From: Bacteroidaceae bacterium
Lineage (GTDB): Bacteria > Bacteroidota > Bacteroidia > Bacteroidales > Bacteroidaceae
Direction: 5' to 3'
Assembly: GCA_017940565.1 (NCBI GenBank)
Contig: JAGAYH010000027.1
Location: 1-47,837, forward strand
DNA length: 47,837 nt
The position numbers were made by a program, and so were the translations under genes. The notes below the pieces were generated by a model, which made no database searches, was not told where the DNA came from, and saw nothing but the letters and a program-made list of their open reading frames with translations. Shown piece after piece: positions 25,793-34,818 of the stretch; the first letter of the stretch is position 1; each line of letters starts with the position of its first letter.

Positions 25793-27940
25793 TTACGGCT
25801 GCGATTGCCGGCGTTGCTGCCGGCGGTCGCGGCGGGCGTGGTTCCAGTTCCTGTAGGAGCCGAAGAAGTTGCCCTGTTCCTGTGCCGTGGGGGCGTCGGT
25901 CTCGGGCTGCTTTATCTCGGGATAGCTGATGCGGGTGTGGTAGATGGTCTTGAGGCTACTGATGAACTGCTCCTTGGCCACGGCGATGTCGTGGAAGGTG
26001 ATGGGGCAGTCGCGGAAGTAGCCCTCGCTGACCTGTGAGTCGATGATGCGGTTGACGAGTTCGCGCAGCGAGTCGTCGTTGACCTCCTTGAGGCTTCGCG
26101 AGGCGGCTTCGACGGAGTCGGCCATCATGAGGATGGCCTGCTCCAGGGTGTTGGGGTTAGGTCCGGGGTAGGTGAAGCGCTCCTCGTTGACGGGCTCGCC
26201 GGGATGCTTGTTGACGTAGTTCACGTAGAAGTATTTGGCCTTGCTTCGCCCGTGGTGGGTGGCGATGAACCCCTTGATGTCGGCAGGCAGGCGGTATTTG
26301 TCGGCCATTTCGAGGCCATCGGGCACGTGCTGTATGATGATTTGTGCGCTGCGTTCTTCGCTGAGGGTGTCGTGTGGATTGACGCTGCTCTGGTTTTCGG
26401 TGAAGAAGGCCGGGTTTTTCATCTTGCCGATGTCGTGGTAGAGGGCTCCGGTGCGCACCAGTTCGGTCTTGGCACCGATTTTCGATGCCACTTCGGTGGC
26501 GAGGTTGGCCACCTGCATGGAGTGGTTGAAGGTGCCCTGTGCCTCTTTCGACATGCGCCGCAGCAGGGGCGCATTGATGTTGGACAGCTCAATGAGGGTG
26601 ACGCTGGAGGTGAAGCCGAAGAGCTTTTCGAAGAAGTACATCAGGGGATAGGCGAAGAGCAGCAGCACGCCGCTCATGGCGATGGCCACGTACCAGGTGG
26701 AGGAGAGTTTTTCGAAGGTGGTGCCGAGGCTGAGGTCGTAGGTGAGCATGGCCAGTGCGGCCACGCTGGTGACGACGAAGGCGGAGCGGAATACGTCGGA
26801 GCGCGAGGTGATTTCCTTGACGGAATAGATGGCGGCGAAGCCTGCCAGCGTCTGCACCACGACAAATTCGAAGGGCCCATAGACCGACACGGCGCTGAGG
26901 AGCACACAGACCACGTGGGCCACGAAGGCCGTGCGGGCGTCGAGGAAGACGCGCACGAAGAGGGGCACCATGGCGTAGGGGATGATGTAGGCCGTGTAGC
27001 CCGTGGAGTGTTCGATGAGGGCCGTGGCGATGGCGAAGACGGAGATGAGCGAGTAGAGCAGCAGCAGGCTGCGCTCGGAGTGGACGTAGTCTTGCCGGAA
27101 GAATCGGAGGTAGAAGTGGAAGGTAAGCAGCAGCAGGATGGCGAAGAGCCACTGGCCGGCCAGCAGCAGGCTGCGCTCGCCGCGGCTGGCGCTGTTCTTC
27201 TCCACGTCGCGCTTCATGGACTCGAGGATGGCCAGCCGCTCGGCGGTGACGATGTCGCCGCGGCCGATGACCTTCTGCCCCAGGGCCACTTCGCCCCGGG
27301 TGACGATGACGGAGGCGATGAGGTCGTGCTTGCTCTGTTCGGAGCGTTCGATGTCGCGGGTGAGGTTGGGGATGAGATAGTCTTCGACGGGGCATTGGGT
27401 GAGCACGTCGTGGAGGAAGCGGACGGAGTCGCCGGCGGTGATGTCGGCATAGGCCGAGCGTACGGTGTGGATGCCGCGCAGGGCGACGACGCGGGCGGTG
27501 TTGCCGTCAACCAGGGCGATGCCGGTGATGGCGCTGTCCTGCCACTGGGAGTAGTCGCCGCTGTCCATGATGCCGGCGGCATAGACGGCCTGCAGCCGAC
27601 GGGCCACGTAGTCGGCGTATTTCCACGAGAGCGAGCCCAGGCGCCCGTCGCGGTAGTTGGCCCAGAAGCGGGCAATCTGGGCATCGGCCGTGTCGTTGAG
27701 GGTGTAGTAGGGGTGGTAGAGGCGCATCACGCTGTCGCGCTCGTGGCTCACCACCTGGTCAGACTTGTAGATGGGGAAGTTGTGGCTGGCTATGATGTCG
27801 CCGTAGCGCCACGGCTTGTCGAGCTCGTAATCGTAGGAGAACGTTTCGGCCCGCGGCATGAACAGTACGATGACGGCCGAGAAGGCCAGCAGCAGCAGGG
27901 CCTGGAAGAAGAGGGATAACCATGTTTTGCGTTGCGCCAT
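25793..27940 (-). CDS. 7TM-HD family phosphohydrolase, PgpH-like
   Basis: A 715-residue membrane protein of the 7TMR-HD family, whose studied members (PgpH) hydrolyse cyclic di-AMP. Order: an N-terminal membrane segment (about 9-27), an extracytoplasmic domain (about 30-265), a bundle of roughly seven membrane segments (about 270-470), and a cytoplasmic HD domain with HSMQVANLATEVA, YHDIGKMKNP (His-Asp near residue 500) and ATHHGRSK, which hold the metal ligands. The C-terminal tail is basic and Gln/Arg-rich. Activity on c-di-AMP is family knowledge, not shown here. It precedes ansA on the same strand. A weak -7-like TAATTTCG lies about 30 bases before the start. Confidence 0.88.
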   Translation of the reverse strand: MAQRKTWLSLFFQALLLLAFSAVIVLFMPRAETFSYDYELDKPWRYGDIIASHNFPIYKSDQVVSHERDSVMRLYHPYYTLNDTADAQIARFWANYRDGRLGSLSWKYADYVARRLQAVYAAGIMDSGDYSQWQDSAITGIALVDGNTARVVALRGIHTVRSAYADITAGDSVRFLHDVLTQCPVEDYLIPNLTRDIERSEQSKHDLIASVIVTRGEVALGQKVIGRGDIVTAERLAILESMKRDVEKNSASRGERSLLLAGQWLFAILLLLTFHFYLRFFRQDYVHSERSLLLLYSLISVFAIATALIEHSTGYTAYIIPYAMVPLFVRVFLDARTAFVAHVVCVLLSAVSVYGPFEFVVVQTLAGFAAIYSVKEITSRSDVFRSAFVVTSVAALAMLTYDLSLGTTFEKLSSTWYVAIAMSGVLLLFAYPLMYFFEKLFGFTSSVTLIELSNINAPLLRRMSKEAQGTFNHSMQVANLATEVASKIGAKTELVRTGALYHDIGKMKNPAFFTENQSSVNPHDTLSEERSAQIIIQHVPDGLEMADKYRLPADIKGFIATHHGRSKAKYFYVNYVNKHPGEPVNEERFTYPGPNPNTLEQAILMMADSVEAASRSLKEVNDDSLRELVNRIIDSQVSEGYFRDCPITFHDIAVAKEQFISSLKTIYHTRISYPEIKQPETDAPTAQEQGNFFGSYRNWNHARRDRRQQRRQSQP

Positions 27941-28039
27941 AATTGTGGAAGTCTTGGGTTCTTTGAACGCGAAATTACATATAAAAAATAAGATAACGCC
28001 CCTCGTGAGGCAAAAAAGTGAGTTTCGGCGGCACTATCT

Positions 28040-28091
28040 CCGTTTTCGTCGTGCCTAAATCGGATTTAGGCAAAACCAACGCCGTTTTCGT
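28040..28091 (+). repeat. 52-base palindromic element, left copy
   Basis: A 32-base stretch (28040-28071) containing the palindrome GCCTAAATCGGATTTAGGC, a 10-base spacer and CCGTTTTCGT (28082-28091). The same arrangement occurs in inverted orientation at 33281-33332, with the 32-base and 10-base parts identical and only the spacer different. The two copies flank the 1646-residue protein gene. Confidence 0.8.
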
Positions 28092-28149
28092 CTTGTCAGA
28101 GAGAGATATGAAGAAAAGTAATACCATCCTCAAAATTTTTTTGCGTTTT

Positions 28150-28182
28150 TTTGTTTTATTCAGACCAAACTTTTTATCTTTG
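28150..28182 (+). promoter_or_regulatory. promoter of the large exported protein gene
   Basis: TATCTTTG at 28175-28182 is a -7 box and TTTG at 28150-28153 lies 21 bases upstream. The start codon follows 38 bases later. Confidence 0.65.
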
Positions 28183-28220
28183 CAGGTGCAGATAATATTT
28201 TTTGCAATAATAATATCGAT

Positions 28221-31200
28221 ATGTTTATGAGAAAAAGTTACATTCTGACTGCCTTGCTGGCAGTCTTGGTTTGGGCTCTTCCAGCACGCGCTGAAGTAGA
28301 TCTTAGCGTGTTGAAAGAGTACACGCACATTAACAATGTGCAAGAGATCAAAGATGGCAACTGCTATTTTCTGGTAAGCGACCGTACCAAGTATGCGTCG
28401 AACTCTACGACCGTGCCCAAGGCCATGTCGAACGTACAGTCTTCCTATACGGTAAACTGGGACGGCACCTATGTGTATGTGTATTGGGGTGACTTGGATG
28501 TTGCCTCCGAGGGATTCTTATGGAAAGCCGTGAAGATGGAAGACGGCCAATGGGCCTTCCAGAACATGGACAATGAGAAGTATCTCGGCAACATGAACGC
28601 CGCCGGAGACGAAACCGATGTCGTCTTCTCCGACACCCCCGTGGGCTACACCCTGACCGACCTTACGGAAGGTGCCGGCAGGTTCTACATGACCAACAGC
28701 GAATCGGAGCACTCCCTCCACGTGCAGGGCTATCTGCGCTCCGGCCGCCCCAACAACTCGTTGGCCAAGCAGGAAGTGGGCGATGACAACTATGACGGCA
28801 ATGGCGGCGATGACGGCTATGCCGGACGCTGGCATCTCTACCTGGTAAAAGAAGCTGCCGCCACTATCGTGAAGTATGTGGTTAAGGATGCCGAAGGCAA
28901 CGTGTTGGACGAGGCTGAAGTGGAAACCGAAGCCGGAACCGTCGTAGAGGCACTGCCGGACGCCATGAAGAAACCCTTCACTACCTATGAGAACGGCGAG
29001 TCTGTAACGGCAGAAGACGGCAAGACCGTAACGTTCACCGCCGTGGCCACTCCCGACCTGCCCTTCGAGACCGGAACGGAATATGTGCTGAAAATACGTC
29101 AGACCAAAGCCGTCGTATTGAACAACGAAGGCACGTTGGTGTACAATGCCAACTATGCTCTTAAGGACGCCGTAGACGGCCAGTTGTGGACCATCGAAGG
29201 CGATGCCTACCGCGGCCTGTCGCTGAAGCACAAGGCTACCGGCAAGTATCTCACACCGGGAACGCCGATTACCCTGACCGATAACAGCGAATACCTTTGG
29301 GAACTCTGCCCTAACTTCATCCTCAGAGAGAAGGGCACGGAACTCAATATCATCCATGATTACTACAATCAATTCACTTATTGGCAAAACGAAGGCGCCC
29401 TCCGTGACGGCGGCTCAATGTTTACGGCCATTAAGCCCATAACGATAGCCACCGACCTCATTGCCTCGCTGAAGGCCAGCAATGACGTGGGCGTGCTCTA
29501 CGGCGTAACCAGCAAGGAAGCTGCCGCCGCCCTGCCCGACGACGTATCCGACAAGTCGCTGGAAGAAATCCTCGCTCTCGTTGAGCCCGTGCAGATTACG
29601 CTCAAGACCGGTTACTACCGCATCTCGAACGACGGACGCAACAACGAAGTGCACTATGTCCGCGTGAAGACGAACGACAAACTGTGGGCCGACGCACTCG
29701 AAGGGGATGCCCTGGCTGACCTGGGCTCCATCTTCCGCTTCGACGTGGAAGGCTCCTCTGCTTCCGTACAGGGACAGTGCAAGTACATCCAGCCTGTTTC
29801 GACGTATAACAACGACAATATCTGGGTAAAGGACGAACCGTTCATGATTCCTATCAACAAGGTGAACGGACAGGCAAAGTCCTCCTTCTGGCTGACGGAT
29901 GGCCAGAACAACAACTACCCCAACTTCCAGTACATGCACCAGCGTGGTACCAACGGTTATGACGTGTGCACCTGGAATGAATGCGATGCCAGCTGGTGGG
30001 TGGTTTATCCCGTGACTACGGTTGACATTCCCGTACAGGTGATTGGTGACAAAGCCTACGCTGCCCTCAACGCTCCGTTCGGCTTCATCACTCCCCAAGG
30101 CGTGCAGGCCAACACCGTGAAACTGAATGCATCCGGCGACGGTGCCGAGCTCGTTCCCGTGAACGGTCCGATACCCGCCAATACGCCGGTTATTCTTGTC
30201 GGCGGTGCCGAGGCTTCCAAGGTAACCCTGACGCTGACGACGGAAGCCAGCCAGATTTCAGGCAACCAGCTCGTCGGCACACTGCAGGCCGCTGAGATTC
30301 CTGCCGGAGCTTACGTGCTGACCGATGTGCAAGGTGAACCTAAGCTCGTGCCCAGCACCGAAGCCGCCACTCTGGCCAACGTGGCTTATCTGCCCGCCGG
30401 CCTGACCAAGGCCGAGGCCCTGCCGTTCGTAGAACCTACGGCTACCGTCATCACCTCGCTCGACGAAGTGAACGAAAACCGCATCTACACCATCAAGGCT
30501 GAGCGTGGCTATGTGGCCATCGGCGAACGCAACAACGGCAACAAGACTTACCTCGTGACCCGTTCCGGTGAAGGTGCCGAAGAAAGCGCCGACATCCAGA
30601 TGGCATTCGTAAAGGTTGGCGACAACTACTACCTCTACGGCGTGGATGCCGACACCTATATTCCTTGGAACTATGGCTGGGGCGGTTGCCGTGTCAATTC
30701 CGCAGCTACAGGCACACCTGCCAAGGTGACCCTCGACGGTCCAAAACTGAAGCTGAACCGTGGCTATGTGAACCTTCAGGCAACCAACGGTGAATATGCC
30801 CGCGTGAATAGCTACAGCACGAACGATGCCGGCAACGTGATGACCATTCAGGAAGTCACGGGCAGCTACTTCGACCCGACGGCCGCCAAGGCTAAGGTGG
30901 AAGAAGCTTTGGCTTACTACACCAAGCAGGTATTTACCATCCAGGGCAACCGCGGTGCCTGGACCGTTGACGTTGATAAGAATGTGTTGGCTCCGACCCA
31001 CAAGGGTTCGACCACTACCGACGGCGTTGTAACCTATGGTGAAGAACTCGAGGCTATCAATGCCGAGAATCCCAACCAGCAGTGGGCATTCGTGCTCAAC
31101 GAAGGCAACGTTTACCTCTACAATGTAGGTCAGAAGAAGTTCCTCGTGAACAACGGCGATGTGACCAACCTGGCCGCTCACGATGCTACGCCCATCAACA

Positions 31201-33161
31201 TCAGCTGGGGTAACAGCACCGACCCGTTCTGGCTGCTCATTGACGACGGTACCAATACCATTAACAATAATAACAGCGGTAGTCTGGGCTTCGGCTCATG
31301 GTACAGTCCCGACGACGGCAACAAGGTAACCTTCACGAAGGTGGCTGACTTCGACGACACCGAAGCCATTGCCCAGCTCGGCATCCAGCGCTACGACGTG
31401 ACGCTGAACCTGCTCGACGAAAACGGCGCTCTTATCACGCGCATGGTTAAGGACTATGCCGACGGCGATGTGATCAACAGCGTTCCTGCCGAATTCAAGG
31501 CCGACTACTACGAATATGACGAGGTTACTCCGGTGACCGTTTCTGAAGACGGTGACAACACCGTGAACATCACAGCCAAGTGGGTTGGCCCGTTCAAGAT
31601 CAGCAATCCCCAGATGGAGCCCAACTGGTACTTCCTGACCATCCGCAACTATGCTTACGCCATCAAGGGCCTCAATGAAACGGAAAGCGAAATCCGTCCG
31701 TACTCCATCGAAGACGTCCTCAACGATCAGGTATGGTCGTTCACGGGTGACAACATCAATGGCTTCAGCATCTACAACAAGAAGGTGGGCAAATACCTCA
31801 CCGGTCCTGCTCAGGATGCCAACAGCCTCTACTCCTCGTTGTCCGACGATGCCACTCCGATGTGGAAGCTCATCCAGATTGAAGGCGGCAAGTTCGAAAT
31901 CAACCGTGTGGGCACACAGCGCGTGCTCAACCAGCTCGGCGGTGCCGACATCGAACGCTTCCAGCGCCTCGGTTACTGGGTACACTCCACGACTGATGCC
32001 GGAGGTCACTTCAATGTTGACGACCCGAAGGATATGGTTATGGATATGATCAACGAATGGCTCGAGGCTCCCGACGGTGCCGTCTATGGCCTCACCGACG
32101 CTGCCAAGGAAGAAGTGAAAGACCAAATCGACAAGTTGGGTGAAGAAGCTTCGTTGGCTTCACTGGCCCGCGTTTACGCCAGCATTGCCGACAAGGAAAA
32201 GGTACAGCTCTCCACGGGCTTCTATCGCCTTATCAACAAGAACTACGACCGCGCTCTCGGCGTAAAGGCCGGCGGTGTGTTCAACGCTGTTGCCGAAAGT
32301 GCCGAAGCCGACTTCAGCACCATCTTCAAGCTGACGCTCGGCGACAACAACGCCGTGACATTGTCTTCACAGGCTCTGTTCGTTCCGCAGCTGGCCACCA
32401 GTTCGCAGACGACCGGCGCTGAAGAAGGCGTAACCGGTCAGGTTGTCAACGACGGCACGGCCCCGACCGCAGCCTTCGACTTCCGCGGCGAAGAAGCCAA
32501 CAACTACCGTTGCATGCACATTGCCGGTGCTGCCCAGGGCAACTACCAGCAGTATGACCTGGTAGGCTGGGAAGCTGCCGCTCCCGCTTCGCAGTGGTAC
32601 ATTGTTCCCGTAGAACAAGTAGAATACAAGCTCAACGCACTGGGTGAGGATGAATACTACGCATCTCTCTACCTGCCGTTCACAGTCAATGTGGAAGGCG
32701 CCGATGAAATTGACTACATCTATGCCGTTGCCAACGAGCAGGCAGAGCGCAAGATCATCGAAGGCTCCACCATTCCTGCCGGCACACCGGTTATCATCAA
32801 GAGCAGTTCAGAGAGCATCAGCCTCTTCCCGAGCCTCGAAGCCGGTGAACCCATCGAGGGCAACCTCCTGCAGGGCACGTATCTCGACATTGCAACGCCG
32901 CAGAACGGTTACATCTTCTCCGGTGTTGACGGCGAACTGGGCTTCTATGCCAACGCACGCGAAGTCGTTCCTGCCAACAAGGCTTACATCGTAAGCGACG
33001 AAGGCAGCCCGAAGTTCCTCATCGACTTCACCAAGACCGGCATCAGCTCCGCCAAGGCTAATCTGGAGAACGCTGTGGTTTACGACCTCCAGGGCCGCCG
33101 CATCGAGAAGCCCGGCAAGGGCATCTACATCATCAACGGCAAGAAAGTGCAGTTGAAGTAA
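28221..33161 (+). CDS. large exported multi-domain protein with Prevotella-type C-terminal tail
   Basis: A 1646-residue exported protein of unknown function. A signal peptide covers about residues 1-26 (hydrophobic core, ending ARA-EV). The mature part contains at least three related blocks with a tryptophan and a GKYL motif (EKYLGN near 117, GKYLTP near 344, GKYLTG near 1192) that resemble beta-trefoil/ricin-type repeats, two segments like bacterial mucin-binding or internalin beta modules (YVVKDAEGNVLDEAEV and YDVTLNLLDENGALITRM), and long low-diversity beta-rich stretches. The last 30 or so residues, with YDLQGRRIEKPGKGIY, are a short C-terminal tail common in Prevotella and possibly a sorting signal. 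ATG 28227 is an alternative start. Surface lectin-like function is an inference. Confidence 0.75.
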   Translation: MFMRKSYILTALLAVLVWALPARAEVDLSVLKEYTHINNVQEIKDGNCYFLVSDRTKYASNSTTVPKAMSNVQSSYTVNWDGTYVYVYWGDLDVASEGFLWKAVKMEDGQWAFQNMDNEKYLGNMNAAGDETDVVFSDTPVGYTLTDLTEGAGRFYMTNSESEHSLHVQGYLRSGRPNNSLAKQEVGDDNYDGNGGDDGYAGRWHLYLVKEAAATIVKYVVKDAEGNVLDEAEVETEAGTVVEALPDAMKKPFTTYENGESVTAEDGKTVTFTAVATPDLPFETGTEYVLKIRQTKAVVLNNEGTLVYNANYALKDAVDGQLWTIEGDAYRGLSLKHKATGKYLTPGTPITLTDNSEYLWELCPNFILREKGTELNIIHDYYNQFTYWQNEGALRDGGSMFTAIKPITIATDLIASLKASNDVGVLYGVTSKEAAAALPDDVSDKSLEEILALVEPVQITLKTGYYRISNDGRNNEVHYVRVKTNDKLWADALEGDALADLGSIFRFDVEGSSASVQGQCKYIQPVSTYNNDNIWVKDEPFMIPINKVNGQAKSSFWLTDGQNNNYPNFQYMHQRGTNGYDVCTWNECDASWWVVYPVTTVDIPVQVIGDKAYAALNAPFGFITPQGVQANTVKLNASGDGAELVPVNGPIPANTPVILVGGAEASKVTLTLTTEASQISGNQLVGTLQAAEIPAGAYVLTDVQGEPKLVPSTEAATLANVAYLPAGLTKAEALPFVEPTATVITSLDEVNENRIYTIKAERGYVAIGERNNGNKTYLVTRSGEGAEESADIQMAFVKVGDNYYLYGVDADTYIPWNYGWGGCRVNSAATGTPAKVTLDGPKLKLNRGYVNLQATNGEYARVNSYSTNDAGNVMTIQEVTGSYFDPTAAKAKVEEALAYYTKQVFTIQGNRGAWTVDVDKNVLAPTHKGSTTTDGVVTYGEELEAINAENPNQQWAFVLNEGNVYLYNVGQKKFLVNNGDVTNLAAHDATPINISWGNSTDPFWLLIDDGTNTINNNNSGSLGFGSWYSPDDGNKVTFTKVADFDDTEAIAQLGIQRYDVTLNLLDENGALITRMVKDYADGDVINSVPAEFKADYYEYDEVTPVTVSEDGDNTVNITAKWVGPFKISNPQMEPNWYFLTIRNYAYAIKGLNETESEIRPYSIEDVLNDQVWSFTGDNINGFSIYNKKVGKYLTGPAQDANSLYSSLSDDATPMWKLIQIEGGKFEINRVGTQRVLNQLGGADIERFQRLGYWVHSTTDAGGHFNVDDPKDMVMDMINEWLEAPDGAVYGLTDAAKEEVKDQIDKLGEEASLASLARVYASIADKEKVQLSTGFYRLINKNYDRALGVKAGGVFNAVAESAEADFSTIFKLTLGDNNAVTLSSQALFVPQLATSSQTTGAEEGVTGQVVNDGTAPTAAFDFRGEEANNYRCMHIAGAAQGNYQQYDLVGWEAAAPASQWYIVPVEQVEYKLNALGEDEYYASLYLPFTVNVEGADEIDYIYAVANEQAERKIIEGSTIPAGTPVIIKSSSESISLFPSLEAGEPIEGNLLQGTYLDIATPQNGYIFSGVDGELGFYANAREVVPANKAYIVSDEGSPKFLIDFTKTGISSAKANLENAVVYDLQGRRIEKPGKGIYIINGKKVQLK

Positions 33162-33225
33162 TCCGAAAGCCAATCCCCCTCCCTTCCTCCATTGGAAAGG
33201 GGTAGGGGCCAGGCATACACCCCAG

Positions 33226-33268
33226 GCGGTGCGCCCCGGAGAAAAGGGCGCACCGCTTCTTTTTTTCA
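33226..33268 (+). terminator. terminator of the large exported protein gene
   Basis: GCGGTGCGCCC (33226-33236) pairs perfectly with GGGCGCACCGC (33246-33256), followed by TTCTTTTTTTC. Confidence 0.75.
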
Positions 33269-33280
33269 GCCCCGCGGCGA

Positions 33281-33332
33281 ACGAAAACGGAGTTGGGAAA
33301 GCCTAAATCCGATTTAGGCACGACGAAAACGG
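33281..33332 (-). repeat. 52-base palindromic element, right copy (inverted)
   Basis: The inverted partner of 28040-28091. The 32-base core is at 33301-33332 and the 10-base outer part at 33281-33290. It includes the TAAATCCGATTTA palindrome. A relative with the same TAAATCCGAT core lies at 39448-39498. Confidence 0.8.
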
Positions 33333-33376
33333 CGTCGGTCACGCCCTGACACCGGAAACGTATGTCCGGAAAAACA

Positions 33377-33431
33377 AAGGCGGCGCCTCGGCAGGACGAG
33401 GCGCCGCCTTGTCATCACGAGGCGCCGCCTT
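33377..33431. repeat. GC-rich hairpin with a third arm
   Basis: AAGGCGGCGCCTCG (33377-33390) pairs perfectly with CGAGGCGCCGCCTT (33397-33410), and a second copy of the right arm follows at 33418-33431. The left arm can pair with either right arm. Function unknown; it lies between convergent elements and the sbcD promoter. Confidence 0.6.
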
Positions 33432-33507
33432 TGTCGTCCATCCGACAATTTGCATTCCGGCCGCGAAAAACTCACTCCGACTTATCCCTTCTGCGCCCGT
33501 TTATTCG

Positions 33508-33515
33508 TATATTTG
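33508..33515 (+). promoter_or_regulatory. -7 box of the sbcDC operon
   Basis: TATATTTG 24 bases before the sbcD ATG fits TAnnTTTG. No clear TTTG is found 20 bases upstream. Confidence 0.5.
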
Positions 33516-33539
33516 CATCTTAAAAACCGAAGCAAACGT

Positions 33540-34793
33540 ATGAAAATACTCCATACTGCCGACTGGCATCTTGGCGACACCTTCCACGGCTACGACCGCA
33601 CGGATGAGCACCGTCATTTTCTGGACTGGCTGCTGCAGACGGTGGCCGAGGAACACCCCGACGCCCTGCTGGTGAGCGGCGACATCTTCGACCACGCCAA
33701 CCCGCCGGCTGCGGCCGAACGCCAGCTCTACGATTTCCTCACCCAAGTGACGGCCGACAACGCCGGTCTGCGAGTCATCCTGACGGCCGGCAACCACGAC
33801 TCGTCCTACCGCCTGGAGGCCCCTGCCGCCCTCTATCGCCGGCTGGGCATCGAGGTGCGCGGCGTCATTGCACGTACAGCGAAGGACGAGCCCGACATGG
33901 ACACCCTGATGGTGGTCCTGCGCGAAGCCACCGACGACGCCCCCGCCGTGGTGGTGCTGGCCGTCCCCTTCCTGCGTACTGAAGACTTGGCGCAGGGCAT
34001 GAGGCAGAGCGAGGCCGTCCGCCTGTTCTTCAAAGACCTGGTGCGTGCCGCCCGCAAGCGTTTCGGCCCGACAGCACGGCTGGTGCTGCAAGCCCACTTC
34101 TATGCTGCGGGAGCCGAAGTGTCCGAGTTGGAACACAGCGAGCGCGTCGTGGTGGGCGGACAGGAGTGTGTCGATGCTACCGGGCTGGGCCACGGGCTCG
34201 ACTACGTGGCTCTGGGCCACATACACAAGGCACAGGCCGTGGCCGGACAACCGACGGTGCGCTACGCCGGCAGCGTGCTGCCCATGTCGTTTGCCGAGAA
34301 AAACTATAGCCACGGCATAGAGCGCGTGGTCATTGCCGACGACGGCTCCGTGTCGGTGGACCGCATTGCCTACGAGCCCCCCCGTAGCCTGAAGTCGGTG
34401 CCGGAGCAGGGCAGCGGTACGCTTGAAGACGTGCTGCGTGAACTGACCCGCTTGCCCAAGGCCCACGGCGACGACGACGGTGCCGACTGGCCCTATCTGG
34501 AGGTGAGAGTGCAGGAACCCACGCCCGACCCCTCGGTGGGCGCAGCCATAGTGAAAACGCTCGACGGACGAGCCGCCCGGCTGTGCCGCGTCCTGCGCAG
34601 CCGCCCCGACGGACAGCCTGCCAACGAAAAAACGCCGGTGGCCACACTGGAGGATTTGCAGAAAATCAACCCCGTGCAGATAGCCCGCGACATCTACCGC
34701 AACCGCTACGGCGAGGACATGCCCGACGAGGTGGCGCGTCTGCTGGCGCGGGCCAAGCGCAGCTGCGAGGAGCAACAGGCCACACAGCCGTAA
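33540..34793 (+). CDS. sbcD: exonuclease SbcCD subunit D
   Basis: SbcD (Mre11 homologue) is the manganese-dependent nuclease that, with SbcC, opens DNA hairpins and trims ends. The 417-residue protein has metallophosphoesterase motifs HTADWHLGD (5-13), SGDIFDHANP (about 49-58), TAGNHDSS (about 81-88) and LGHIHKAQ. I chose the ATG at 33540, where the family begins MKILHTADWH; an upstream GTG at 33450 would add 30 residues overlapping the promoter. It lies 25 bases before sbcC. Confidence 0.94.
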   Translation: MKILHTADWHLGDTFHGYDRTDEHRHFLDWLLQTVAEEHPDALLVSGDIFDHANPPAAAERQLYDFLTQVTADNAGLRVILTAGNHDSSYRLEAPAALYRRLGIEVRGVIARTAKDEPDMDTLMVVLREATDDAPAVVVLAVPFLRTEDLAQGMRQSEAVRLFFKDLVRAARKRFGPTARLVLQAHFYAAGAEVSELEHSERVVVGGQECVDATGLGHGLDYVALGHIHKAQAVAGQPTVRYAGSVLPMSFAEKNYSHGIERVVIADDGSVSVDRIAYEPPRSLKSVPEQGSGTLEDVLRELTRLPKAHGDDDGADWPYLEVRVQEPTPDPSVGAAIVKTLDGRAARLCRVLRSRPDGQPANEKTPVATLEDLQKINPVQIARDIYRNRYGEDMPDEVARLLARAKRSCEEQQATQP

Positions 34794-34818
34794 GACGAAT
34801 CAGACGAAAAAGATAGAC

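Noticed and set aside
26204-27919. 571-residue plus-strand frame
   Set aside because: Antisense of the HD phosphohydrolase gene; its Gly/Glu/His/Val-rich composition is typical of the opposite strand of a GC-rich gene.
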